A stretch of DNA of 64,000 bases, from contig NZ_LMHW01000016.1 of the NCBI RefSeq assembly GCF_001428525.1, positions 248,001 to 312,000 on the forward strand, written 5' to 3'. Both the position numbers and the translations under genes were made by a program. The notes beneath the pieces are model-generated. The model had not been told where the DNA came from and made no database searches. It saw nothing but the letters and a program-made list of their open reading frames with translations. Shown piece by piece: positions 30,105-38,106 of the stretch (position 1 is its first letter; each line of letters starts with the position of its first letter). The DNA is from Flavobacterium sp. Root186. GTDB lineage: Bacteria; Bacteroidota; Bacteroidia; Flavobacteriales; Flavobacteriaceae.

Positions 30105-30788
30105 CTTTATTTCGAAGTGAAAGCCTTTTTGAGTTAACTCATTATATTTTAACTTATTAAACTTAAAAAGTTTAGCCGGTCGGCCTGTTTTTATTGGTGA
30201 AAATTTTTCTGTTTCTTCTAAAAAACCATAGCTTAAGATTTTTTTTCTGAAGTTTCGTCGGTCAATTTCTTTTTCTAAAATGGTGCAGTAAAGGTTTTCA
30301 AGATCTGAAAATAAAAATTCTTCGGGAAGTAAATCGAAGCCAATTGGTTCGTAAGTTAACTTTGCTTTTAATCTGGAAATTGCTTTTTCGAGTATTAAAT
30401 TATGATCAAAAGCTAAAGACGGAATTTCATCTATCTTAAACCATTGTACTCTTTCAGCATCTGTATCAGCCTTAATTTCCAAATTTGAAGCATCGACTAA
30501 GGCATAATAGGCAACCGAAATTACACGGCTTCTGGTATCTCTGTGAATATCATCTCCAAAAGTATACAACTGTTCCATAAAAGTCAGCTGTACGTTTGTT
30601 TCTTCATGCAATTCGCGAATAACGGCATCGCTCAAAGATTCAGAATTCTGAACCAAACCGCCTGGCAAAGCCCAATATTTTTCTGAAGTTCCAAATTGCT
30701 GTTCAATCAATAACACATATAAATCATTGTTTTTGTATCCAAAAACGATCGCATCAACAGCAATTCTAATATTTTGTAAATTTTCCAT
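30096..30788 (-). CDS. nrtR: NrtR-family Nudix transcriptional regulator
   Basis: NrtR proteins join an ADP-ribose-sensing Nudix domain to a winged helix and repress NAD genes. The 230-residue product has the Nudix box region L-P-G-G-L-V-Q-N-S-E ... A-V-I-R-E-L-H-E-E-T (41-64), which keeps R-E-x-x-E-E, and a C-terminal winged helix with F-S-P-I-K-T-G-R-P-A-K-L-F-K-F. It stands at the head of the NAD/ADP-ribose cluster, next to two matching palindromes. A -7-like element TATATTTG lies about 15 bases upstream of its ATG. If the ligand is ADP-ribose, the substrate set free by the downstream hydrolases would induce the genes. Confidence 0.93.
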   Translation of the reverse strand: MENLQNIRIAVDAIVFGYKNNDLYVLLIEQQFGTSEKYWALPGGLVQNSESLSDAVIRELHEETNVQLTFMEQLYTFGDDIHRDTRSRVISVAYYALVDASNLEIKADTDAERVQWFKIDEIPSLAFDHNLILEKAISRLKAKLTYEPIGFDLLPEEFLFSDLENLYCTILEKEIDRRNFRKKILSYGFLEETEKFSPIKTGRPAKLFKFNKLKYNELTQKGFHFEIKFA

Positions 30789-30821
30789 AATCCTAAATCA
30801 TATCAAACAAATATAACGAAT

Positions 30822-30874
30822 GAGAGCCAATTTTATAATTTAATACACAAGCATAAATTATAAAACTGACTCTC
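30822..30874. terminator. Inverted repeat between nrtR and the PKD lipoprotein gene
   Basis: Arms 30822-30842 and 30854-30874 match over 21 bases with two mismatches (core GAGAGYCARTTTTATAATTTA). It lies upstream of nrtR and downstream of no convergent gene end except through the minus-strand transcript of neither, so it may act as an insulator or a repeat rather than a simple terminator. Confidence 0.5.
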
Positions 30875-30895
30875 AATAAGTATAAACGTTTATTT

Positions 30896-31249
30896 TTAGT
30901 TCACCGTAATATTTTTCTTTGGGCTTACTGTACAACTTCCAAGCGTAACATCTGCTTTAACTTCAAAAGTTCCAGCTGCGCTGTAAGTATGCGAAGTAGT
31001 TAATCCCGTTTCTGTTACAGCCGGGCTTCCATCACCAAAAGTCCACTTTACTTTAGATATCGTCTTACTTCCGGAATATTGAATCGAATAATTTATTTTC
31101 TTTGGATTACCCGCATCGACAGAATGTTTTAGTTCAACAAGAATAGATTCACCAAAACAATTTACTATTTCCTCTTCATCATGTTTACTGCAAGAAAAGA
31201 CCACGAAAGCTATAATAACAACTGTAAAAATTTTTTTGATGTTTTTCAT
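30896..31249 (-). CDS. PKD-domain lipoprotein
   Basis: A 117-residue lipoprotein (lipobox V-F-S-C at about residue 20) with acidic residues right after the lipidated Cys (H-D-E-E-E), a feature of surface-exposed lipoproteins in Flavobacterium. The rest is a single PKD domain: K-V-K-W-T-F-G-D-G-S-P at about 67 and T-S-H-T-Y-S-A-A-G-T-F-E-V near 86. PKD domains serve as adhesive or spacer modules; no catalytic domain is present. It is a lone gene and its partner is unknown. Confidence 0.85.
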   Translation of the reverse strand: MKNIKKIFTVVIIAFVVFSCSKHDEEEIVNCFGESILVELKHSVDAGNPKKINYSIQYSGSKTISKVKWTFGDGSPAVTETGLTTSHTYSAAGTFEVKADVTLGSCTVSPKKNITVN

Positions 31250-31357
31250 AAATTATTGATTTCAGATTTGTTACACACAAAAATAAATATTTTCTCCTAC
31301 AGAAAATAAAAAAAGAAAGGTTTTACTTTCTAAATTATTCAATAATTAAATTAGTTT

Positions 31358-32263
31358 TTACATTCTATTACCGTAAAACAATTTTAGTTCTTTTGAAATT
31401 ATTTCAAAAAACGAATTCAAATTATTGTTTTTAGGAGTTAACAAATACACAAATTCTTCCGGAACATGAAAACTGTTCCAAACTAACTGTAGTTTATTTT
31501 GCTTAATATAGTTTCTCGCATTGCAATTCCAGGTTACTGCTATTCCTTCGTTTTCAGCCAAAAGCTTAAGCATTTCAGATTCTGAAGGAATAATATAATT
31601 AGGAACCATTGATGGCCTTTTTTTATTAAATGCATGCAGCCAGAACAATTTTATATGCGGAATTCGCGCATCATGACTGTACCATTTTTGTGCATTCAGC
31701 CATTGTTCTATTTCTGTAAAATTATCTGCTTTTAATCTTTGGCGGAATTCGGTTATGTCTAAACTTGTTGGCGCAACCATTATCAGTTTAATTTTTCCAA
31801 CAATTTCATAAGTCGTATCAAACGTATCAAATCGTTTTGTGGTAATGGCAAAATCGAGTTTTTTGGAATTAACTAACTCAAAAAGTTCGTCGTTTTCTGC
31901 AAAAGTAAAATCGATTAAATCAAACTTAGAAATTAAAAGATTACCTATACAATCGAAAAGGTTTTTTGAAACTCCAACAGAAATTAATCGGTTGGCGTCT
32001 TCTGCTTTTGCCCTAAAACCTGTTTCAACACTTTCAAGTCTGTCGAGTGCGTCTATAATCAAATTATTCAGTAACTTAGCGTATTCGGTTGGCTCAACCC
32101 CTTTTGATTTCCGATTAAACAATTTATTCCCCACATGAGCCTCGAGCATAGAAATCTGCTGACTTACCGCAGGCTGGCTCATAAATAACTCTTTTGCGGC
32201 AACTGAAAAATTACCGTTTTTGTAAACTGCTTTAAAAGTTCTGTACCATTCTAAATTTACCAT
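31358..32263 (-). CDS. LysR-family transcriptional regulator
   Basis: A 301-residue LysR protein: N-terminal helix-turn-helix (F-S-V-A-A-K-E-L-F-M-S-Q-P-A-V-S-Q-Q-I, residues 19-37) and a C-terminal effector domain with two alpha/beta lobes. It is divergent from the DJ-1-like gene with 86 bases between, which suggests control of that gene and perhaps of the alcohol dehydrogenase further on. A TTTGTTTATAGCAAACA partly symmetric site lies at about 32271-32287 in the gap. Confidence 0.92.
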   Translation of the reverse strand: MVNLEWYRTFKAVYKNGNFSVAAKELFMSQPAVSQQISMLEAHVGNKLFNRKSKGVEPTEYAKLLNNLIIDALDRLESVETGFRAKAEDANRLISVGVSKNLFDCIGNLLISKFDLIDFTFAENDELFELVNSKKLDFAITTKRFDTFDTTYEIVGKIKLIMVAPTSLDITEFRQRLKADNFTEIEQWLNAQKWYSHDARIPHIKLFWLHAFNKKRPSMVPNYIIPSESEMLKLLAENEGIAVTWNCNARNYIKQNKLQLVWNSFHVPEEFVYLLTPKNNNLNSFFEIISKELKLFYGNRM

Positions 32264-32349
32264 GATATAAATTTGTTTATAGCAAACATAGTTTATTTTA
32301 TTTTTACTAATATCACTTTCGGTGTAAATTTGTTAAAAATTTTAATCAC

Positions 32350-33111
32350 ATGAAAAAAATAGTATTACTCGCAATAATTGCATTTACGACTGCAGGCTTA
32401 TCTGCTGTCGCACAAAAATCAAATAAAAAAGGGATGAAAAAAGTATTATTTGTTGTTACCAGCAACGATAAGCTGGGCAATACCGGAGAAAAGACAGGAT
32501 TCTGGTCTGAAGAATTTGCTGCTCCTTATTATGAACTACTAGATCAGGGAATTGAAATTACAATTGCTTCTCCGCTTGGAGGGCAGCCGCCAATTGATCC
32601 AAAAAGTGCTGATCCCGCATCGGCAACAGAAGACACAAAACGTTTTGATGCTGATAAAGTTTTACAGGAAAAATTAAAAAACACTCTAAAACTATCAACA
32701 GTTAACCAAAAAGATTACGACGCAGTTTTTTATCCCGGAGGACACGGCCCGCTTTGGGATTTAGTGGAAGATAAAAGTTCTATTGCTTTAATCGAAGCTT
32801 TTTACACCAATAAGAAACCCGTAGCTTTTGTATGTCACGCTCCGGCTGTTTTAAAAAATGTAAAAGTAAAAGGTGAATATTTAGTAAAAGGCAAAAAAGT
32901 TACCGGATTTACAAATGCCGAAGAAGAAGCGGTTGGATTAACTAAAGTTGTTCCGTTTTTATTAGAAGATGCTTTAACTCAAAATGGAGCTGAATTTTCT
33001 AAAGGTGCAAACTGGCAGCCGTATGCAGTAGCAGATGGTCTTTTAATTACAGGTCAAAATCCTGCATCTTCTAAATTAGTGGCAGGTAAATTATTAGAGC
33101 AATTGAAATAA
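32350..33111 (+). CDS. DJ-1/PfpI family protein, exported (Hsp31-like)
   Basis: A 253-residue protein with a signal peptide (cut near V-A-Q, residue 22) and a DJ-1/PfpI domain. The nucleophile elbow is A-F-V-C-H-A-P-A-V-L, and F-Y-P-G-G-H-G-P-L-W-D-L is the Hsp31-type motif before it. Hsp31-like members are glyoxalase III-type enzymes or chaperones that deal with reactive aldehydes. Export to the periplasm is unusual for that role but is seen in related Bacteroidetes annotations. With the LysR regulator and the YqhD-like dehydrogenase next to it, an aldehyde-defence unit is plausible. Confidence 0.9.
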   Translation: MKKIVLLAIIAFTTAGLSAVAQKSNKKGMKKVLFVVTSNDKLGNTGEKTGFWSEEFAAPYYELLDQGIEITIASPLGGQPPIDPKSADPASATEDTKRFDADKVLQEKLKNTLKLSTVNQKDYDAVFYPGGHGPLWDLVEDKSSIALIEAFYTNKKPVAFVCHAPAVLKNVKVKGEYLVKGKKVTGFTNAEEEAVGLTKVVPFLLEDALTQNGAEFSKGANWQPYAVADGLLITGQNPASSKLVAGKLLEQLK

Positions 33112-33116
33112 AAAAG

Positions 33117-33298
33117 GAGCTAAGATTCTGAGGTTCTAAGATGCTAAGATTAAATTCTTAAAAAAACTTAGAAACTCAGCATCTTAGAAACGTAGAACCT
33201 AAAAAATAAAAATAACAAAAAGGTGCTAAATACTAAGATATTAAGTTTAAAAAAAACTTAGAAACTCAGAACCTTAGCATCTCAGAACCTTAAAAAAT
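33117..33298. repeat. Two word hairpins in tandem (CTAAGATTCTGAGGTTCTAAGATG)
   Basis: The first hairpin has CTAAGATTCTGAGG / TTCTAAGATGCTAAG facing CTTAGAAACTCAGCATCTTAGAA; the second has GGTGCTAAATACTAAGATATTAAG facing CTTAGAAACTCAGAACCTTAGCATCTCAG. Words of the type CTWAGAWRCT recur at least ten times in 180 bases. It fills the gap between the DJ-1-like gene and the alcohol dehydrogenase gene. A one-armed version (CTCTGAACCTTTACAACTCTGAGCC) is found near 38212. Confidence 0.85.
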
Positions 33299-33299
33299 C

Positions 33300-34457
33300 A
33301 TGCTAAACTTTGAATTATATAATCCGACGAATTTAATTTTCGGAAAAGGGCAAATAGAAAAACTTTCGACTTTAGTTCCAAAAGATGCAAAAATTCTTTT
33401 GGCTTACGGCGGTGGAAGTATTTTTAAAAATGGCGTTTACGATCAGGTAATCGCAAACTTAAAAGGTTTTGAAATTGTTGAATTTGGAGGAATTGAACCA
33501 AATCCGCATTTTGAGACTTTAATGAAAGCTGTTGAAGTTATCAAAGCAGAAAAAATCAATTTCATTCTTGCTGTTGGCGGAGGATCTATAATTGATGGTG
33601 TTAAATTTATTTCGGCAGCGGTTAATTTCGAAGGAAATCCGATTGATATTTTACAAAAACGAATTCTGATTAAAGAAAACGCTTTACCATTCGGAACTGT
33701 TTTAACGCTTCCTGCAACGGGAAGTGAAATGAATTCAGGTTCTGTAGTTACAATCGAATCTACTCAGGAAAAACTGGCTTTTGGCGGAAGTGCATTATTC
33801 CCAAAATTTTCAATCTGCGATCCAACTGTAATTGAGTCTTTACCAAAAAGACAAATTCAGAATGGTGTTGTTGATGCTTACACGCACGTAATGGAGCAAT
33901 ATTTAACATATCCGCATGAAGGTTATCTGCAAGACAGAATCGCTGAAGGAATTTTACAGACTTTAATTGAAGTAGGTCCAAAAGTGGTTGAAAACCCAAA
34001 TGATTATGCTTTGGCTTCAAACTTTATGTGGAGTTGTACGATGGCATTAAACGGATTAATTCAAAAAGGTGTTCCAAGTGATTGGGCAACGCATATGATT
34101 GGCCACGAATTAACTGCTCTTTACGGAATTGATCACGCCAGAACTTTGGCAATTATTGGCCCAAGTTTATACAACGTAATGTTCGAAACGAAAAAAGGAA
34201 AATTAGCCCAGTACGGAAAACGTATTTTCAACCTTTCAGGTTCTGATGACGAAGTGGCAAAAGAAGCTATTAATAAAACAGTCGAGTTTTTCCATACAAT
34301 GGGAATGGATACAAAACTTTCGCAATACACAGAAAATTACAGCAACACTGCAGATTTTATCGTAAATCGTTTCGATGAAAGAGGCTGGAAAGGTTTAGGC
34401 GAAAATCAATTGGTAACTTTAGATAAAGTAAAATCTATTGTTGAACTTAGTTATTAA
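33300..34457 (+). CDS. Iron-containing alcohol dehydrogenase (YqhD/BdhA-like)
   Basis: A 385-residue NAD(P)H-dependent group III alcohol dehydrogenase. The cofactor motif is A-V-G-G-G-S-I-I-D-G-V-K (about 94-105), with a preceding A-Y-G-G-G-S-I. Metal ligands are Asp192 and His196 in V-V-D-A-Y-T-H-V-M-E, His265 or His269 in H-M-I-G-H-E, and His279 in G-I-D-H-A-R. YqhD-type enzymes reduce toxic aldehydes with NADPH. The ATG follows two word hairpins directly, so its promoter must lie inside or upstream of them. Confidence 0.93.
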   Translation: MLNFELYNPTNLIFGKGQIEKLSTLVPKDAKILLAYGGGSIFKNGVYDQVIANLKGFEIVEFGGIEPNPHFETLMKAVEVIKAEKINFILAVGGGSIIDGVKFISAAVNFEGNPIDILQKRILIKENALPFGTVLTLPATGSEMNSGSVVTIESTQEKLAFGGSALFPKFSICDPTVIESLPKRQIQNGVVDAYTHVMEQYLTYPHEGYLQDRIAEGILQTLIEVGPKVVENPNDYALASNFMWSCTMALNGLIQKGVPSDWATHMIGHELTALYGIDHARTLAIIGPSLYNVMFETKKGKLAQYGKRIFNLSGSDDEVAKEAINKTVEFFHTMGMDTKLSQYTENYSNTADFIVNRFDERGWKGLGENQLVTLDKVKSIVELSY

Positions 34458-34523
34458 GTAATCAGTGGTCAGTTTTTTAGTGATCAGTCAAAAAACAGTG
34501 AGCACTAAAAAACTGATTACTGT
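34455..34523. repeat. Word hairpin (AGTAATCAGTGGTCAGTTTTTTAGTG)
   Basis: The left part AGTAATCAGTGGTCAGTTTTTTAGTGATCAGT faces right-part words CACTAAAAAACTGATTACT; the stem is 18 bases or more with one insertion. It begins right at the stop codon of the alcohol dehydrogenase gene. Confidence 0.8.
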
Positions 34524-34533
34524 CAACTAATAA

Positions 34534-34570
34534 AAAAGGCGTTCTTAACAAGTTTAGGAACGCCTTTTCA
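34534..34570 (+). terminator. Terminator of the alcohol dehydrogenase gene
   Basis: AAAAGGCGTTC pairs with GAACGCCTTTT over a 13-base loop, 76 bases after the stop. Confidence 0.85.
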
Positions 34571-34804
34571 AAATACTAAAACAAAACTAACTAACTCAAT
34601 TCTTGATAAATTCATTAAATTCTAATTTACAATTAGTTACAACGCACGTTTTTATTCTTTATTGCATACACTGTTTAAAATAATTTTTATTTTAGTCAAA
34701 CATCCTGAAAACCATTGAAATTAAAGACTTTCATTAAATTTCTTAAATCAGATTTTGTATTATTACTACATTATTAAGTACTTTTGTTTTAAATTATTAA
34801 AATA
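34571..34804 (+). promoter_or_regulatory. Gene-free leader of gpsA
   Basis: No reading frame or repeat stands out in this A/T-rich stretch. A -7 element TACTTTTG lies at 34779-34786, 18 bases before the gpsA ATG, with a TTTTG at 34753-34757 about 21 bases upstream, slightly beyond the usual spacing. Confidence 0.4.
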
Positions 34805-35800
34805 ATGAGCGGAAAATTAAAATTTGCAGTAATTGGAGGAGGAAGCTGGGCAACGGCAATTGCAAAGATGTTATGTGTGAATCTTTCAGAAATTGCCTGG
34901 TACATGCGTAATGAATCTGCAATCGAACATATCCAAAAATACAAACACAATCCTAATTATTTAAGTTCAGTTGAGTTTGACACCAGCAAACTTAGATTAA
35001 CAAGCAATATAAACGAAGCAATTGAATTCGCAGATTATATCATTTTTGCGATTCCATCCGCTTTTTTAGATGCCGAATTAAAAAACATGACGGTTTCTTT
35101 GTCTGATAAAATCATTTTTTCAGCCATTAAAGGAATTGTTCCTGAAACAAGTTTAATCGTTGGTGAGCACTTTCACATTCAATACGATATACCATATTAT
35201 AATATTGGTGTTATTACGGGTCCTTGTCACGCAGAAGAAGTGGCGCTTGAAAGACTTTCGTACTTAACAATTGCCTGCGGAGATCCTGACAAAGCTCGTA
35301 CGGTTGCAAAATCACTGTCAGGAAATTATATTAAAGCTAAAATTTCTGACGACATCATTGGTACCGAATATGCTGCAATGCTTAAAAACATTTATGCAAT
35401 CGCGGCCGGAATCGCTCATGGATTAGGTTATGGAGATAATTTTCAATCGGTTATGATGAGTAACGGAATTCGTGAAATGAAAAAATTCATCCGTAAAGTT
35501 CATAAAATGAAACGTAACATTAATGATTCTGCCTATTTAGGAGATTTATTGGTTACAGGATATTCCGTTTTCTCAAGAAACAGAATGTTCGGAAACATGA
35601 TTGGAAAAGGATATACAGTAAAAAGTGCTATGATGGAAATGAGCATGGTTGCCGAAGGCTATTACGCAACAAAAAGTGCTTATAAGCTGAATCAGGGTTA
35701 CGGTGCAAAAACGCCTATTATAGACGCTGTTTATGCTGTTTTATACGAAGGAAAAGATGCAAAGTCTGTGTTTAAGAAATTGACTGAGTCTTTGGATTAA
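34805..35800 (+). CDS. gpsA: Glycerol-3-phosphate dehydrogenase [NAD(P)+]
   Basis: Reduces dihydroxyacetone phosphate to sn-glycerol 3-phosphate for phospholipid synthesis, in the cytosol. The 331-residue protein starts with the Rossmann motif V-I-G-G-G-S-W-A-T-A, has T-G-P-C-H-A-E-E-V in the middle and the catalytic region M-L-K-N-I-Y-A-I-A-A-G-I-A-H-G-L-G-Y-G-D-N with the key Lys. Length and motif order are normal. A terminator hairpin and a long word repeat follow. Confidence 0.96.
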   Translation: MSGKLKFAVIGGGSWATAIAKMLCVNLSEIAWYMRNESAIEHIQKYKHNPNYLSSVEFDTSKLRLTSNINEAIEFADYIIFAIPSAFLDAELKNMTVSLSDKIIFSAIKGIVPETSLIVGEHFHIQYDIPYYNIGVITGPCHAEEVALERLSYLTIACGDPDKARTVAKSLSGNYIKAKISDDIIGTEYAAMLKNIYAIAAGIAHGLGYGDNFQSVMMSNGIREMKKFIRKVHKMKRNINDSAYLGDLLVTGYSVFSRNRMFGNMIGKGYTVKSAMMEMSMVAEGYYATKSAYKLNQGYGAKTPIIDAVYAVLYEGKDAKSVFKKLTESLD

Positions 35801-35802
35801 GA

Positions 35803-36000
35803 GAAAAGAAAATAGAGAATAGAAGATAGACTTTTGTTGATTATAAAAAAGAGCCAAGATCTAAATAATTAGTCTTGGCTCTTTTCTTTTACTATTTGTA
35901 TAAAGTCTATTCTCTTTATTCTATTCTCTATTCTCTATTTTCTATTTTCTATTTTCTATTCTCTATTTTCTATTCTCTATTCTCTATTCTCTATTCTCTT
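35803..36000. repeat. Word repeat (TCTATTCTC / TCTATTTTC), with gpsA terminator inside
   Basis: From about 35893 to 35999 the top strand is a run of some fifteen copies of CTATTCT or CTATTTT words; the inverse words AATAGAGAATAGAAGATAGAC lie at 35811-35831. Between them is a normal terminator-like hairpin (35845-35885, GAGCCAAGA with TCTTGGCTC). An open frame through the repeat is an artefact of its simple sequence. Confidence 0.85.
35845..35886. terminator. Terminator of gpsA
   Basis: AAAAAGAGCCAAGA pairs with TCTTGGCTCTTTT around a 13-base loop, with T-rich flank, placed in the loop of the surrounding word repeat. Confidence 0.85.
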
Positions 36001-36005
36001 GCTTC

Positions 36006-36413
36006 TTACTTCACCATAATCCCCTCAACAAACAAAATCGGCACTTCTTCCGTATTATTTTCGTTGATTAAATTAGATTTGAATATGAATTTCTTATCGT
36101 ACAAAGTATTTCCGATGAAAAATGTTACCATAAATTCATTATTCAAAACCAAAAGACTTTTCTCTATCATTTCGATTTTTGCTACAGAAACAGCTGGAAC
36201 CTCAACAAAAGCGTGACGTAAAACAGATGTTTTTTTCATTTCGCCATCGATAGTTCCAAATGCCTTTGAAACCACCATAACACTGTCTAAATTAAAGTCG
36301 CTGTCGTTTACAAGATAAGCGTACCACACTTTTTCCATAAAATCATCACTCCATTCCTGCACGGCAGCAAGAAATACGTTCTCAACTTCTGGAATTGTTA
36401 TATCTTTTTTCAT
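36006..36413 (-). CDS. Conserved hypothetical protein near pheS
   Basis: A 135-residue, probably cytoplasmic protein with no signal peptide and no domain I recognise. It has A-A-V-Q-E-W-S-D-D-F-M-E-K-V-W-Y-A-Y-L-V-N near the N-terminus and V-P-I-L-F-V-E-G-I-M-V-K at the end. The ATG at 36413 is preferred; a TTG upstream would add only three residues. It lies downstream of pheS on the same strand, after a word hairpin, and convergent to gpsA. Confidence 0.75.
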   Translation of the reverse strand: MKKDITIPEVENVFLAAVQEWSDDFMEKVWYAYLVNDSDFNLDSVMVVSKAFGTIDGEMKKTSVLRHAFVEVPAVSVAKIEMIEKSLLVLNNEFMVTFFIGNTLYDKKFIFKSNLINENNTEEVPILFVEGIMVK

Positions 36414-36429
36414 ATGAGTCAAAAATTTT

Positions 36430-36510
36430 AAAGTCGAAAGTCATAAAGTCGAAAGTCAAAAGCCATTACTGTGAGACTTTTGACTTTCGACTTTATGACT
36501 TTTAGACTTA
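36430..36510. repeat. Word hairpin (AAAGTCGAAAGTCATAAAGTCG)
   Basis: Arms at about 36431-36462 and 36477-36509; a 26-base core (AAAGTCATAAAGTCGAAAG plus TCAAAAG) is perfectly paired. The word AAAGTC occurs four times in the left arm. It separates pheS from the downstream hypothetical gene. Confidence 0.9.
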
Positions 36511-36512
36511 AA

Positions 36513-37532
36513 TTATATATTTGCTTTAAACTGTTCTAAGAAACGAACATCATTTTCATAGAACATACGGATATCACCAATTTGGTATAAAAGCATCGCA
36601 ATACGCTCTACTCCCATTCCAAAAGCAAAACCGTTGTATTCATCTGGATTAATATCACAGTTTTTCAAAACATTTGGATCAACCATTCCGCAGCCTCCAA
36701 TTTCTAACCAGCCCGTACCTTTTGTGATTCGGTAATCAGTTTCGGTTTTTAATCCCCAATAAATATCAATTTCGGCACTTGGTTCTGTAAATGGGAAATA
36801 AGACGGACGAAGACGGATTTTAGATTTTCCGAACATTTCTTTAGTGAAATAAAGTAACGTCTGTTTTAAATCTGCAAAAGAAACATCTTTGTCAATATAT
36901 AACCCTTCCACCTGATGGAAAATACAGTGTGAACGCGATGAAATAGCTTCATTACGAAAAACACGTCCCGGAGAAATAGTACGAATTGGCGGTTTATGAT
37001 TTTCCATATAACGCACCTGAACAGATGATGTATGCGTACGCAACAAAACATCTGGATTTGTCTGAATGAAAAATGTATCCTGCATATCACGCGCCGGATG
37101 ATATTCCGGAAGGTTTAATGCGGTAAAATTATGCCAGTCGTCTTCGATTTCCGGACCTTCGGAAACGTTAAATCCAATATTGGCAAAAATATCTATAATC
37201 TGATTTTTTACGATAGAAATAGGATGACGGGAACCAATAATTACCGGTTCTGCAGCACGCGTTAAATCGCCAAAAATTCCTTTTGTTTCTTCTTTGCTTT
37301 CAAGCTCTTCCTGAATAACTCTTACTTTTTCTTCAGCAACAGCTTTTAAAGTATTTATAACTTGTCCAAAGTCCTTTTTCTGGTCGTTTGGAATATTTTT
37401 AAATTCAGTAAAAAGTTCTTTTAATAAACCTTTACTACCTAAATATTTAATACGGAATTGCTCTAAAGATTCTTTATTTTTCTCATTAAAGGCTTTAGCT
37501 TCCTCTATATGCTGTTTTATCTTATCTATCAT
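36513..37532 (-). CDS. pheS: Phenylalanine--tRNA ligase alpha subunit
   Basis: Catalytic subunit of the (alpha-beta)2 enzyme that charges tRNA-Phe. The 339-residue protein has an N-terminal coiled-coil arm (residues 1-95) and a class II core: motif 2 around G-R-V-F-R-N-E-A-I-S-S-R-S-H, S-A-E-I-D-I-Y-W-G, and motif 3 F-G-M-G-V-E-R-I-A-M-L near the end. All are typical. pheT is not in the window, as in many Bacteroidetes where the two genes are apart. Confidence 0.97.
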   Translation of the reverse strand: MIDKIKQHIEEAKAFNEKNKESLEQFRIKYLGSKGLLKELFTEFKNIPNDQKKDFGQVINTLKAVAEEKVRVIQEELESKEETKGIFGDLTRAAEPVIIGSRHPISIVKNQIIDIFANIGFNVSEGPEIEDDWHNFTALNLPEYHPARDMQDTFFIQTNPDVLLRTHTSSVQVRYMENHKPPIRTISPGRVFRNEAISSRSHCIFHQVEGLYIDKDVSFADLKQTLLYFTKEMFGKSKIRLRPSYFPFTEPSAEIDIYWGLKTETDYRITKGTGWLEIGGCGMVDPNVLKNCDINPDEYNGFAFGMGVERIAMLLYQIGDIRMFYENDVRFLEQFKANI

Positions 37533-37581
37533 TTTCCTTCAATAATTGAGAGTACAAATTTAGTGTTTTTAGTTGAAATTA

Positions 37582-37646
37582 TACAGTCACAGTCGCAGTT
37601 TTCAGTTTTCAGTTCAATCAGCTGAAAACTGAGACTGCGACTGTAA
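37582..37646. repeat. Word hairpin (ACAGTCGCAGTTTTCAG)
   Basis: Left words ACAGTCACAGTCGCAGTTTTCAG and TTTTCAGTTC face right words CTGAAAACTGAGACTGCGACTGTA. The loop is short. It lies upstream of pheS and downstream of the next minus-strand gene. Confidence 0.85.
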
Positions 37647-37654
37647 ACTAAAAA

Positions 37655-38011
37655 CTACTCTATAAGTTCTCTTTCTAAAAAATAATTCACAATCGCTTCT
37701 TTCATTAAAACGGATTGTTCTCCGGCTTTTAGTGCAGGCAATTCTTCTTTTACTTTGTAATGCGGCCATCCATCTGAATCAAAAAAATCAAATTCATAAA
37801 ACCCATAAGGCTCAAGCAATCTGCAGATTGCAATGTGCATTAGGTTTAGTTTTTCATCTTTTTTGAATTCACGGTGCACTTTTCCAAGTTCCTGAACTCC
37901 AATTAGGTAAATTATGGCATCTAAATCTAAATCTTCACCTTGCGAAAATTGATTTGAAAGTATATCGACGAGCTTTTCCCAGCGCTCTTTTAGTTGTGTA
38001 TCTCTAGACAT
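37655..38011 (-). CDS. Conserved hypothetical protein
   Basis: A 118-residue cytoplasmic protein with many acidic residues. It contains D-A-I-I-Y-L-I-G-V-Q-E-L-G-K-V-H-R-E-F-K-K-D-E-K near the middle and D-S-D-G-W-P-H-Y-K-V-K-E-E-L-P at about 82-97. I recognise no characterised family. Position upstream of pheS on the same strand suggests co-transcription is possible but a word hairpin intervenes. Confidence 0.75.
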   Translation of the reverse strand: MSRDTQLKERWEKLVDILSNQFSQGEDLDLDAIIYLIGVQELGKVHREFKKDEKLNLMHIAICRLLEPYGFYEFDFFDSDGWPHYKVKEELPALKAGEQSVLMKEAIVNYFLERELIE

Positions 38012-38013
38012 TT

Positions 38014-38106
38014 ATTTATGATTTTTGATTGTAGACTTTAGATTGCTGATTTAAAAATCAATTCTGAAGGGGGCAGAATCGCAATCTGAACTCTAAATTT
38101 TGATTT
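38014..38106. repeat. Word-type inverted repeat (GATTGTAGACTTTAGATTGC)
   Basis: Left words TGATTTTTGATTGTAGACTTTAGATTGCTGATTT face right words GAATCGCAATCTGAACTCTAAATTTTGATTT in inverse orientation with several mismatches. It sits in the 275-base divergent gap before cvpA; the rest of that gap holds a one-armed CTCTGAACCTT word run at 38208-38246 and no gene. Confidence 0.7.

Noticed and set aside
22804..30788. The NAD/ADP-ribose cluster as part of a prophage
   Set aside because: Phages carry related Nampt and Prs pairs, but no integrase, structural, lysis or packaging gene and no att-like direct repeat was found; base composition looks like the surroundings.
35875..36216. A 113-codon plus-strand frame rich in Tyr, Leu, Phe and Ser
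   Set aside because: It is the translation of the CTATTCT word repeat and then runs antisense through a conserved gene; the repeated peptide is an artefact.
33117..38106. Word repeats as a CRISPR array
   Set aside because: There is no constant repeat with unique spacers; words are short, variable and arranged as inverse arms. No cas gene is present.
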